Part shown: one piece after another, positions 37,678 to 45,364 of the stretch
How the letters are laid out: every line of letters starts with the position of its first letter
Position numbering within the stretch: the stretch's first letter is position 1
Source: Clostridia bacterium
GTDB lineage: Bacteria > Bacillota > Clostridia > Christensenellales > Borkfalkiaceae
Direction of reading: 5' to 3'
Assembly: GCA_017626495.1 (NCBI GenBank)
Contig: JAGAIP010000005.1
Coordinates: 1-64,000, forward strand
DNA length: 64,000 nt
The notes under the pieces: model-generated
Database searches by the model: none
The model's input: only the letters and a program-made list of their open reading frames with translations
Told to the model about the DNA's origin: nothing
Translations under genes and position numbers: made by a program

Positions 37678-38833
37678 ATTTGATTACCTTTATTGCCTGA
37701 TCGAGCAGGGTATAAGAATCGAGATTCGTATGAATTTCCAAAGCCGTCCCCTCTTTCACGATGACGTATTGCACGTCGGGATAGGTCGTCTGCATGAACG
37801 AAACCGCCTGCTGCGTTCCCATAACGAGGAGAGCCGTGGTGAGCGCATCGGCATAGGACGCAGGCAAGCCGATTACGGTCGCCGTACAAACGCCCGTCTG
37901 AATGGGGCGCGCCGTAAACGGATCGATGATATGGCAATATCTCGTGTCGTCCACGTAATAATAGTTTTCGTAATCTCCGCTGGAAGAGACGGATACGTCC
38001 TTTACGGGAGACTGAATATAGTTCATGCCGGGAATCACAGGGCGCGGATGCGTAAATCCGAGATTCCAACAATAACCGTCCTCCTCTTTGAGCGACTTCA
38101 AGAGGGAGATGGATGACGAGCCGAGACTGACGTATCCGCTGTCATACCCCTTTCCCTTGACGTATTCCGCGCCGAGATCGGCCACATAGCCCTTGCCGAT
38201 ACCGCCGAGATCGAGCATCATGGTGTAAGTGATCCCCTCGATCGTCACTTCGCTGCTTGGCTTCACCATATAATAGGAGTCTCCCTCTTCTCCGAACTCA
38301 ACGTCTTGGAAGTTCGTTAAAGCGGAAAACGACTCGATATAGTCTTCGGAGGGAAGCGCCAACGCACCGTCCGCCATTTCTCTGTCATAGGGCTTTTCCG
38401 GCTGATAATCCACGTCGCGGAATCTCGGCGAGAATCCCCAAAGATCGACCAGATGCCCGACGGAAGGATTATACGCTCCGCCCGTAAGCTCGTACATCTC
38501 CATTGCAATCGAAAGCACTTCATACGTCGTCTGATCGATGACGATTCTCTCCCCCGGGCTTGCCGAATTGAACCTTGCAATACAGGAAGTTTCGATTTCC
38601 ACGCTGAGGCTCTTTTCGACCTCTTTCAAAAGGGACGCAACCTCGTTAATCGTCTCACCCGCACGCGCCATGCCCGCATCGGTCGCCTCGTCTCCGAGAC
38701 AGACGACCGCCTCGGTGCCGAAAATGTTATAAAGGTACTGCCCGTATATCTTCTCTTCCGTTTTTCCGTTTTGCGAACAGCCTGCAAGCGCAAACACGCC
38801 TGCAAGCGTTACCGTTAACCATTTTTTATTCAT
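37670..38833 (-). CDS. apbE: ApbE, FAD:protein FMN transferase (lipoprotein)
   Basis: A 387-residue secreted flavin transferase that moves FMN from FAD onto Thr/Ser of (S/T)GA(S/T) motifs. The signal peptide ends in the lipobox LAGC (Cys19), so it is a membrane-anchored lipoprotein on the outer face, where RnfG and the FMN lipoprotein are exposed. Family motifs are MLDLGGIGKGYVADLG, SSSGDYENYYYVDD, CHIIDPFTARPI and ASYADALTTALLVMG. The -10 TATAAT ends six bases before the ATG and there is no ribosome site, so the mRNA should be leaderless. It heads an operon with the NusG-II gene and the 192-residue membrane protein. Confidence 0.95.
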   Translation of the reverse strand: MNKKWLTVTLAGVFALAGCSQNGKTEEKIYGQYLYNIFGTEAVVCLGDEATDAGMARAGETINEVASLLKEVEKSLSVEIETSCIARFNSASPGERIVIDQTTYEVLSIAMEMYELTGGAYNPSVGHLVDLWGFSPRFRDVDYQPEKPYDREMADGALALPSEDYIESFSALTNFQDVEFGEEGDSYYMVKPSSEVTIEGITYTMMLDLGGIGKGYVADLGAEYVKGKGYDSGYVSLGSSSISLLKSLKEEDGYCWNLGFTHPRPVIPGMNYIQSPVKDVSVSSSGDYENYYYVDDTRYCHIIDPFTARPIQTGVCTATVIGLPASYADALTTALLVMGTQQAVSFMQTTYPDVQYVIVKEGTALEIHTNLDSYTLLDQAIKVIKYE

Positions 38834-38839
38834 GGTTCT

Positions 38840-38868
38840 ATTATACTGTCTTTTTATTTTTTTTGCAA
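38840..38868 (-). promoter_or_regulatory. apbE promoter with no leader
   Basis: TTGCAA (38863-38868) and TATAAT (38840-38845) are 17 bases apart on the - strand; the ATG at 38833 starts six bases after the -10. The -35 adjoins the T run of the upstream terminator. Confidence 0.75.
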
Positions 38869-38898
38869 GAAAAAAAGCATCCGCTTTTTGCGGATGCT
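38869..38898 (-). terminator. Terminator of the FMN lipoprotein gene
   Basis: AGCATCCGC and GCGGATGCT pair over nine bases (loop five), followed by seven T on the - strand. Confidence 0.9.
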
Positions 38899-38913
38899 CT
38901 TCTTTTCTGTAAA

Positions 38914-40368
38914 TTAGAGCTTGGAAGCTGCGAGCTCGACGAGAGCAACGTAGGAAAGGGAATTTTCCTTCGTGGTTGCAAGGTCGGTCCAGGTAGCGCC
39001 GGTGGAAACGCCGTTTCCGTCAACCCATACTTTTCCGTCCTTATTGTCGGGATCGAGCGCCTTAGCTGCATCGAGGCCGTTTGCAAGGATATACTCTACC
39101 GTTCTGCCGTAGTTGATTGCATAGCCGAGACCGGAAGATACGGCAGGTCTGTTCCAGTAACCGTTTCTAGTTTTCAGGAGAGCCTTCGCGTTGAGTACGG
39201 AAGTATCGTCAGCGCCGTTGATAACGACTGCAACGGAAGAAGTTGCAACAGCTTCGTAGTATTTCGCTGCGTTAGCCTCGGTCTGGAAGAACTCGACCAT
39301 CGTCTGGTTGCCTACAACGTAGGTGTTCTTTTCAAGGTCGTAGGTCATGGTGACGTCTGCGAACTTAACGGTCTTGTAGAAGATCTTCTCTACTTCGCTG
39401 CCGTGGCTGATTACGGTCGTGGTAACGGTGTCGTCCGTTGCTTCGGGAGCTACGACGTAGGTAGGAAGGCATGCTTCGTCCCATGCGATGTCTACGAGCG
39501 TTCCGTCAACTGCGGCAACGTTAACCTTTGCAACGTAACCTGCGGCGTGAACCATACCGTAGCCGGAAGCGTAGGTAGCGGTTACTGCATTGTTGGTTGC
39601 GCGCTCAACGAGCTCAACGTAGGAAAGGGAATTTTCCTTCGTGGTTGCAAGGTCGGTCCAGGTAGCGCCGGTGGAAACGCCGTTTCCGTCAACCCATACT
39701 TTTCCGTCCTTATTATCGGGATCGAGCGTCTTAGCTGCTGCAAGACCGTTTGCCTTGATGTAGCTGATGGTGTTTGCATAGTTCTGCCAGTAGCCGAGAC
39801 CGGAAGCACCGATGTTATCCCAGTATTCGTTTCTGGATTTCAGAAGCTTGCCGGGGGTCATGACGGTATAGTCGTCAGCGCCGTTTACGACAACTGCAAC
39901 TCTTCCTGCAAAGACTGCTTCGAAATACTTCTTAGCGTTAGCCTCGTTCTGGAAGAACTCAACCATCGTCTGCTCGCCTACGACGTAGGTGTTCTTTTCA
40001 AGGTCGTAGGTCATGGTGACGTCTGCGAACTTAACGGTCTTGTAGAAAATCTTCTCTACTTCGCTGCCGTGGCTGATTACGGTCGTGGTAACGGTGTCGT
40101 CCGTTGCTTCGGGAGCTACGATGTAGGTAGGAAGGCATGCTTCGTCCCATGCGATCTCGTCATACTTGCCATCGTTCATAGCTACGGTTGCCTTAGCAAC
40201 GTAACCTGCGCCGTGAACCATACCGTAACCGATACCGAACGTGGTCTTTACCGTGGGGGTAGGATCGGGGGTAGGATCGGGCGTGGGCTGATCGCCGCAT
40301 CCGACGAGTGCGCCTGCCATGACTCCTGCTGCAAGGAGAGCAAGGACAGCTTTAAGATTCTTCTTCAT
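38914..40368 (-). CDS. PplA-like lipoprotein with two FMN-binding domains
   Basis: A 484-residue surface lipoprotein. I start at 40368, where GGAGG lies nine bases upstream. The signal peptide ends in LVGC (Cys24), followed by a PTPDPTPDPTPT tether. Two domains of about 215 residues follow (about 44-258 and 266-484). Each begins with GYGMVHxAGYVAK, contains AWDEACLPTYxVAPEATDD, and ends with DGNGVSTGATWTD. The STGATWT cores match the ApbE flavinylation motif, with candidate FMN on Thr236 and Thr459. The layout resembles PplA, the two-flavin lipoprotein of Listeria extracellular electron transfer. Its own consensus promoter and the adjacent apbE support the role. Likely acts outside the membrane as an electron shuttle from Rnf. 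Confidence 0.88.
   Translation of the reverse strand: MKKNLKAVLALLAAGVMAGALVGCGDQPTPDPTPDPTPTVKTTFGIGYGMVHGAGYVAKATVAMNDGKYDEIAWDEACLPTYIVAPEATDDTVTTTVISHGSEVEKIFYKTVKFADVTMTYDLEKNTYVVGEQTMVEFFQNEANAKKYFEAVFAGRVAVVVNGADDYTVMTPGKLLKSRNEYWDNIGASGLGYWQNYANTISYIKANGLAAAKTLDPDNKDGKVWVDGNGVSTGATWTDLATTKENSLSYVELVERATNNAVTATYASGYGMVHAAGYVAKVNVAAVDGTLVDIAWDEACLPTYVVAPEATDDTVTTTVISHGSEVEKIFYKTVKFADVTMTYDLEKNTYVVGNQTMVEFFQTEANAAKYYEAVATSSVAVVINGADDTSVLNAKALLKTRNGYWNRPAVSSGLGYAINYGRTVEYILANGLDAAKALDPDNKDGKVWVDGNGVSTGATWTDLATTKENSLSYVALVELAASKL
38935..40239 (-). repeat. Two long tandem repeats in the FMN lipoprotein gene
   Basis: Units at about 39604-40239 and 38935-39573, offset by 669 bases. Blocks around the flavin motif and around TVKFADVTMTYDLEKNTYVV are almost identical at DNA level, while segments between them have diverged. 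This mosaic is what gene conversion would leave. Confidence 0.85.
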
Positions 40369-40408
40369 AAAAATTTTCCTCCATAGAAAAACCATTTTGT
40401 ACGCTTTT

Positions 40409-40437
40409 ATTGTACATTTATTTTGCCGCATTGTCAA
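40409..40437 (-). promoter_or_regulatory. Promoter of the FMN lipoprotein gene
   Basis: Perfect TTGACA (40432-40437) and TACAAT (40409-40414) with 17 bases between, on the - strand. This strong promoter gives a leader of about 35 bases with GGAGG. Confidence 0.82.
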
Positions 40438-40528
40438 TCGTTTATGACGAAAATTCATCTTTTTTTATACAGGCATATAAGAATCATCATTTCAAAAAGG
40501 ATGAGCCGTCTAATCGTTTACCTCAAAG

Positions 40529-40562
40529 AAAAAAGCTCTTCGAAGTTTATACTCCAAAGAGC
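40529..40562 (-). terminator. Terminator overlapping the AEC gene end
   Basis: GCTCTT (40557-40562 side) and AAGAGC (40535-40540 side) close a hairpin whose loop contains the AEC stop codon, followed by six T on the - strand. Confidence 0.65.
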
Positions 40563-41491
40563 GCCGTTACGATCAAGGACATCAGCGGTATGGTGATTGC
40601 GGAAGAAAACGTGCCGAATAAAACGAGGTTCGCCGCCGTATCCTGTCCTTTTCCGATGAGTTCCGCATAATTTTGCACGACCGCGGCAATGGGCGCGCAA
40701 CAGAGAATGAAGAGCGTGACCTTCATATTGTCCTCGACGGGAAGAAAATATACCGCAAGGAGCGCGAGCAGAGGGTAAAGCACTTGTTTGACGAACACCA
40801 CGCCGTAGATAAAGGGCTTATTGAACAGTTCCCTGACGGGAATCGTCGCAAGACGCATGCCCATGACGAGCATACACAGCGCCGTACACATACGGGCGAG
40901 CAGCGTAATGAAATCCGACAAAAAAGAGGGCAACTCGTCCAGCGTTACGCCGAGCGCAAACAACGGAATACCCACGATACAGGAAAGAACCGCAGGATTT
41001 AAGACGAGTTTCTTGACGGAGATATACTTCCTGTCGAGAGAAATGATATACGAAGAGAGCGTCCAACCGAGCAGGTTCATCGAGATTGCGAACATGTTGG
41101 AAAAGACAATCGCCTCGGGATAATTCGGGAGCATCTTTTCAAGAAGCGGAACGCCGAGAAACGCACAGTTGCCGAACGCCGAAGCCACGGCGCAGACGCG
41201 GTATTTTACGTCCTCTTTTTTCTTGCGCACGCAGAAGAAAAAGAATAAAATCATCGCGAGCTGTAAAAAGAGCGTAAGTGCAAAAAAGACGAGCATATTC
41301 TTCACGAGGGGAGCGTTTCTTTCCACCTGCAAGAAAGAATATACCATAAGGCAAGGCTGACAGACGTACATGAGAAGCTTAGCAAAAGCGGAGATATTCT
41401 CTTGTCTGACCGCCCTCGTCCGAATGAGCAGATAACCCGGAATTGCGTACAGGAGCAAATTCAATACGGCAAACAGAGCTGTTATAAACAT
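40547..41491 (-). CDS. AEC-family transporter
   Basis: A 314-residue, ten-helix membrane protein of the auxin efflux carrier family. Features are the N-terminal PGYLLIRTRAV segment, SAFGNCAFLGVPLL, NPAVLSCIVGIPLF and the final CCAPIAAVVQNYAELIGK. Bacterial members move organic acids such as malate; the substrate cannot be predicted. It follows the LRR protein gene by three bases and so is cotranscribed with it. Confidence 0.88.
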   Translation of the reverse strand: MFITALFAVLNLLLYAIPGYLLIRTRAVRQENISAFAKLLMYVCQPCLMVYSFLQVERNAPLVKNMLVFFALTLFLQLAMILFFFFCVRKKKEDVKYRVCAVASAFGNCAFLGVPLLEKMLPNYPEAIVFSNMFAISMNLLGWTLSSYIISLDRKYISVKKLVLNPAVLSCIVGIPLFALGVTLDELPSFLSDFITLLARMCTALCMLVMGMRLATIPVRELFNKPFIYGVVFVKQVLYPLLALLAVYFLPVEDNMKVTLFILCCAPIAAVVQNYAELIGKGQDTAANLVLFGTFSSAITIPLMSLIVTALFGV

Positions 41492-41494
41492 AAT

Positions 41495-42982
41495 TCAGGA
41501 AGGCAAAATAGGACCGAACTGCGTATTTTCATTCCACCCTTCTTTTTTCTCAACGGCTGACCAGTCTCCGTTGAAGTGCGGAAGTCCGATCCCTCCGATG
41601 TAGGCAAACGCAAGTTCGCAGATGGTTTCAAGTCCGTCGGGGAAATATACCGAGTTCAAAGACGTACAAGCGCCGAACGCATTCGGCCCGATGACCTTGA
41701 CGGAATCGGGAATATAGATGACGCGAAGGGAACTGCACATGGAAAAACAACTGTTCGGAATCTCCGTAATGGAATTGTCGAGTTGAACGTCCGTAAGAGC
41801 CTCGCACTGCGCGAACATCCCGTTACTCAGATAGGAGCACCGCACGTCCGCTTTTTTCAGAGCTTTACAGCCCTGGAACGTGCATTCTTCGAGAAATCTG
41901 ACGGAAGAAGGAACGGTAATCTCTTCGAGCGCGCTCGCGCTGAACGCGTATGCCCCGATGGAAGTCACGGAAGTCGGGATTTCGACGGAAGTGACGAAAC
42001 TTCCCGAAAACGCCTCTTTCCCGATGGCGGTGACGTAAGATCCGTCGTAATAGTAGGGAATGGCAACAGCCGATTCCGTACCCGTGTAGCCGACCACGGT
42101 CGCCTTGTCGCCGTATACGGTATAGGTCAGTCCCTCGGTGCCGTCGACGCCGATTCCCGTCACGAAGAACTTTTCCGTCAGGGATTCGTATGTAAGCGTG
42201 ATCTCATTGTCTCCGACGCGGATCTCGCCTTCGAGCGTATAGTTTTTGACCTGATGCTTCTTGCCGTGGGAATCGAGATAATATACGGTGAGATTCTCTC
42301 TCACAGAGGAGAGGCTCTGCCCCGAATAGTATTCCACAACGTTATTGACGTTGACGGAGAGCATCGGCTCCGTTTCGATTTGTCGATTGCCGAACGCGGC
42401 GAAAATCAGCGCGATGACGCCTGCGGTCGCGGCGAGCACTCCGGCAATGCCGAATCCTACCGCAAGGCTGTAACGGTTGCGCTTGCTGGCGTAGTCGCTC
42501 TCATAGACCACTTCGTCGAGCGGATCGAAATCGTGCAAAAAGACCTCTTCGCCCGCATACGCTTTCGCAAGCGACCTGCGCGTATTTTCAATGCGGATTC
42601 CTTCCGCTCTCATATACTCTACGAGCGGCGAATTCGCGTAAAAGAGCGCCTTTTTATAGTAAGCGTCGTTGAACACGCTCTTCTTTCTCAAAAGCGTGCA
42701 TTGAGGGAAAGAAACTTCTCCCCTGATCTCGTATTCGACGCCGTAGCGACAGAGGAACATTGCCCAATAGAGCCTCGCCTCGGTGGGAAATTCAGAGAGG
42801 AGAGATTTGATTCTTTCCGTTGCCTCTGTGAATCTTTTTTCCCGAATCAGAGCATAAACTTCCTGATAAGGCGCAAAGAAAGCCTCCCCTATGTCATACA
42901 GGGGATAGCCGCAAGTTTCGCATACCACGATTCCGTTTTCTTCACGGAGCGACGCTCCGCAAATATCGCAACAATATTCCAT
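41495..42982 (-). CDS. Zinc-ribbon, membrane-anchored leucine-rich-repeat protein
   Basis: A 495-residue protein in three parts. Residues 1-25 form a zinc ribbon (CCDICGASL and CETCGYP). Residues about 30-170 are helical and TPR-like. One transmembrane helix lies at about 173-197. The outer part has a bacterial Ig-like stretch, then BspA-type (LRR_5) repeats from about 300, with units such as IGKEAFSGSFVTSVEIPTSV and IGPNAFGACTSLNSVYFPDG. The inside zinc ribbon and outside LRR suggest a surface protein with a cytosolic sensing or anchoring end. GAGTG precedes the ATG; the promoter is consensus. Confidence 0.82.
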   Translation of the reverse strand: MEYCCDICGASLREENGIVVCETCGYPLYDIGEAFFAPYQEVYALIREKRFTEATERIKSLLSEFPTEARLYWAMFLCRYGVEYEIRGEVSFPQCTLLRKKSVFNDAYYKKALFYANSPLVEYMRAEGIRIENTRRSLAKAYAGEEVFLHDFDPLDEVVYESDYASKRNRYSLAVGFGIAGVLAATAGVIALIFAAFGNRQIETEPMLSVNVNNVVEYYSGQSLSSVRENLTVYYLDSHGKKHQVKNYTLEGEIRVGDNEITLTYESLTEKFFVTGIGVDGTEGLTYTVYGDKATVVGYTGTESAVAIPYYYDGSYVTAIGKEAFSGSFVTSVEIPTSVTSIGAYAFSASALEEITVPSSVRFLEECTFQGCKALKKADVRCSYLSNGMFAQCEALTDVQLDNSITEIPNSCFSMCSSLRVIYIPDSVKVIGPNAFGACTSLNSVYFPDGLETICELAFAYIGGIGLPHFNGDWSAVEKKEGWNENTQFGPILPS

Positions 42983-42997
42983 AATTCACTCTTTTTC

Positions 42998-43026
42998 ATT
43001 ATAGCAAATGCATTTGCATTTGTCAA
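42998..43026 (-). promoter_or_regulatory. Consensus promoter of the LRR-AEC operon
   Basis: Perfect TTGACA (43021-43026) and TATAAT (42998-43003) with a 17-base spacer on the - strand. The spacer holds the palindrome CAAATGCATTTG, a possible operator. The -35 overlaps the dusB stop codon. Confidence 0.85.
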
Positions 43027-43967
43027 CGATCGGAAAAGATTTCCTCTACGAGAGAAATAAGTTCCTCTTTTGTCTGCGTCGCAAACAGACGCTCCTTATA
43101 TTTCACGTTGTCGTACATTCCCTTGATATAGAATGCAACCATTTTCCGCATGAATACGACGGTGAAATGAGGAGAAAACAACCTCGACGTATCTTCAAGC
43201 TGTTCGAGAATCATCTCCTTTTTGCTATCCGTCTCACGCCCCGTAAGGATAGCGAACAGTTGCGGATTATAAAGCGCGCCGCGCGCGAGCATGATTCCGT
43301 CCGCACCCGTCTCATTCAGAAGTTTTTCCGCGCTCGCCTCGTCAAATACGCCGCCGTTCGCGACGACGGGAATGTTCACCGCCTGTTTCGCCCTTGCGAT
43401 CTCATCGAAATTGACTTCTCCTGCGTACACCTGATCCCTCGTTCTGCCGTGTATGGTAATCATATTTACGCCGACCTGTTCGCACATCTTTGCGAAATCC
43501 ACCGTAACGAGACGGCTCGAATCGACGCCGATGCGGTATTTGACGGAAAGGAGTTTTCCGCTCTTCTTCACTTCGCGCAGAATCTTTTCCGCAAGGCGAA
43601 TATCGTTTAAGAGCGCGCTGCCCTCTCCGTTTTTGTAGATCTTAGGCATCGGGCAACCCATGTTGATGTCGATGAGATCGACGTAGGAGAGCGTCTCGCT
43701 CTCCGCGACGCGCCTTAACAGGTCGGGGTCTTTTCCGAACAGTTGCACCGCCTTGACTTTTTCTTCCTCTTCGGTATGCAACAGTTCCGCCGTACCTTTC
43801 GGATTGTATAAAAATCCGCGCGCATTCATCATCTCGGGAAACGCGAGCGCCGCACCGTACTTATAGCACTGTTTGCGGAACGCGTAATTCGTATATCCCG
43901 CGAGCGGCGCCATGAAAAGGTTGGACGGTAACTCGATGGTTCCGATCTTCAATTTGTGTGTTTGCAC
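43023..43967 (-). CDS. dusB: tRNA-dihydrouridine synthase B
   Basis: A 314-residue flavoenzyme reducing uridine to dihydrouridine in tRNA. The TIM-barrel start is FMAPLAGYTNYAFRKQCYKY; the catalytic cysteine is in DINMGCPMPKI; KNGEGSALL, TIHGRTRDQVYAG and VANGGV follow. The start is GTG at 43967, overlapping the mazG gene by 19 bases; GGAGG lies 11 bases before it, a loose spacing. Coupling to mazG translation is likely. Confidence 0.93.
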   Translation of the reverse strand: MQTHKLKIGTIELPSNLFMAPLAGYTNYAFRKQCYKYGAALAFPEMMNARGFLYNPKGTAELLHTEEEEKVKAVQLFGKDPDLLRRVAESETLSYVDLIDINMGCPMPKIYKNGEGSALLNDIRLAEKILREVKKSGKLLSVKYRIGVDSSRLVTVDFAKMCEQVGVNMITIHGRTRDQVYAGEVNFDEIARAKQAVNIPVVANGGVFDEASAEKLLNETGADGIMLARGALYNPQLFAILTGRETDSKKEMILEQLEDTSRLFSPHFTVVFMRKMVAFYIKGMYDNVKYKERLFATQTKEELISLVEEIFSDR

Positions 43968-45364
43968 GCCTCTTTCGCCCTCCGATAATATCCGTCAAGT
44001 TCTTCCGCCGTGAGCTCTTGCATCGCCTTTCCGTCGGCGAGAACGAGCTTTTCCGTTTCCACAAAACGCTTGATAAACTTATCCGTCGTACCTTTAAGGG
44101 CAAATTCTGCGTCGACGCCTGCTTTTCTGCCCGCATTCACGAGCGCAAAGAGCGCGTCGCCGAGCTCGGAAGAAATCTCCTCTTTCTCTCCCGTGCGGTA
44201 TGCCTCTTCAAACTCTTTCAGTTCGTCCTGTACGCTTTTCAGCGCGGAAGCCACGTCCTCGAAATCAAGTCCCGACTTCCCGGCACGTTTGCCGACTTTC
44301 TGCGCGCGCATGAGGGCAGGGAACGCCTTCGGAACGTCGAGAACGGCGTCGGAAAAGGTCGTCTGCCCCTTTTCGATCTGCTTGTTTTTATCCCATACGC
44401 CGAGCGCTTCGGTATCGCTCGCCGCTTTATCTTCCCCGAAGATGTGCGAATGACGGAAAATGAGTTTTTTGCAGAGGTCCGTAATGGCGTCCGCAGAGGT
44501 GAATACGCCCTCTTCTTCCTTGATGACCGCATGGAACGCCGCCTGCAACAGGACGTCCCCCGTCTCTTCGCGGATATGGTCGTCGTCCTCCGATTCGATG
44601 GCGTCGACGAGCTCGTACGCCTCTTCCACGAGATTCGTGCGAATGGAAGCGTTGGTCTGCGCCCTGTCCCATGGACAACCGCCGGGCGCGCGCAGGAGCT
44701 TGATGAGGTCTTCGAGGTCGGTATAGTCAAAGCGTTCCTTTTTGAGAAGGGGCGTTTCTTTGATCACGACGGCGGTGGAATAGTCGTACGTTTCCTCTCT
44801 GTCCATTTCGAACAGCCGTATCGTCTTTCCCTTGTCCCGATGATAGAAGGCAACCTCGCATTCCTCGCCGATGAGATCTGCAAGGTATAACTTTACGTCG
44901 CTCGCAAGCTCTCTGTTGTCGAGATCGTAGAGAACGAGAGGCAGACTTGCGCGCTTGAACTTTTCATAATCGTACGCCGAAAGACAGGTATACCCTCCGA
45001 GGTTGGCGAGCGCCGCGAAATGCGAACTTTTGGAAATGCCGTCGATGACCTGCACGTCCTCTTTCTCTCTCAACCGAATGCCGACGACGTCCTCGGAAAC
45101 GGAGCCGTCTACGAGATAGACCGTATTCTTCCCCTTTGAGAGCGCCCTGATCTCCTTGACGAGATTGTTTTTGAGGGTATCGAAATTTCTCGATTTTTCG
45201 TACAGATAGTCGAGCGCCGTATAGGGCACGGCAAGATTTTTGAGCGATTTTGCCGACTGTGTAAGCTCCGTTCTGACGAGTACGAGTTCAGCGTTCAAAA
45301 TGGCGTTTTTTGCACGTTCGGATAAATCCCCTTCCCGAACGCCTAATCCCACGATGGTCAACAT
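43949..45364 (-). CDS. mazG: YabN-type methylase/MazG fusion, NTP pyrophosphohydrolase
   Basis: A 471-residue protein. Residues 1 to about 205 are a tetrapyrrole-methylase-like domain (LTIVGLGVREGDLSERA), whose glycine-rich SAM segments are degenerate. Residues about 220-471 are two MazG repeats with the EExxE and ExxD metal motifs (GCPWDRAQTNASIRTNLVEE, EETGDVLLQAAFHA; SSELGDALFALVN). It hydrolyses nucleoside triphosphates to monophosphates and sanitises the nucleotide pool. AAGGAG precedes the ATG, which lies inside the 3' end of the flippase gene (77-base overlap). Confidence 0.92.
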   Translation of the reverse strand: MLTIVGLGVREGDLSERAKNAILNAELVLVRTELTQSAKSLKNLAVPYTALDYLYEKSRNFDTLKNNLVKEIRALSKGKNTVYLVDGSVSEDVVGIRLREKEDVQVIDGISKSSHFAALANLGGYTCLSAYDYEKFKRASLPLVLYDLDNRELASDVKLYLADLIGEECEVAFYHRDKGKTIRLFEMDREETYDYSTAVVIKETPLLKKERFDYTDLEDLIKLLRAPGGCPWDRAQTNASIRTNLVEEAYELVDAIESEDDDHIREETGDVLLQAAFHAVIKEEEGVFTSADAITDLCKKLIFRHSHIFGEDKAASDTEALGVWDKNKQIEKGQTTFSDAVLDVPKAFPALMRAQKVGKRAGKSGLDFEDVASALKSVQDELKEFEEAYRTGEKEEISSELGDALFALVNAGRKAGVDAEFALKGTTDKFIKRFVETEKLVLADGKAMQELTAEELDGYYRRAKEACKHTN

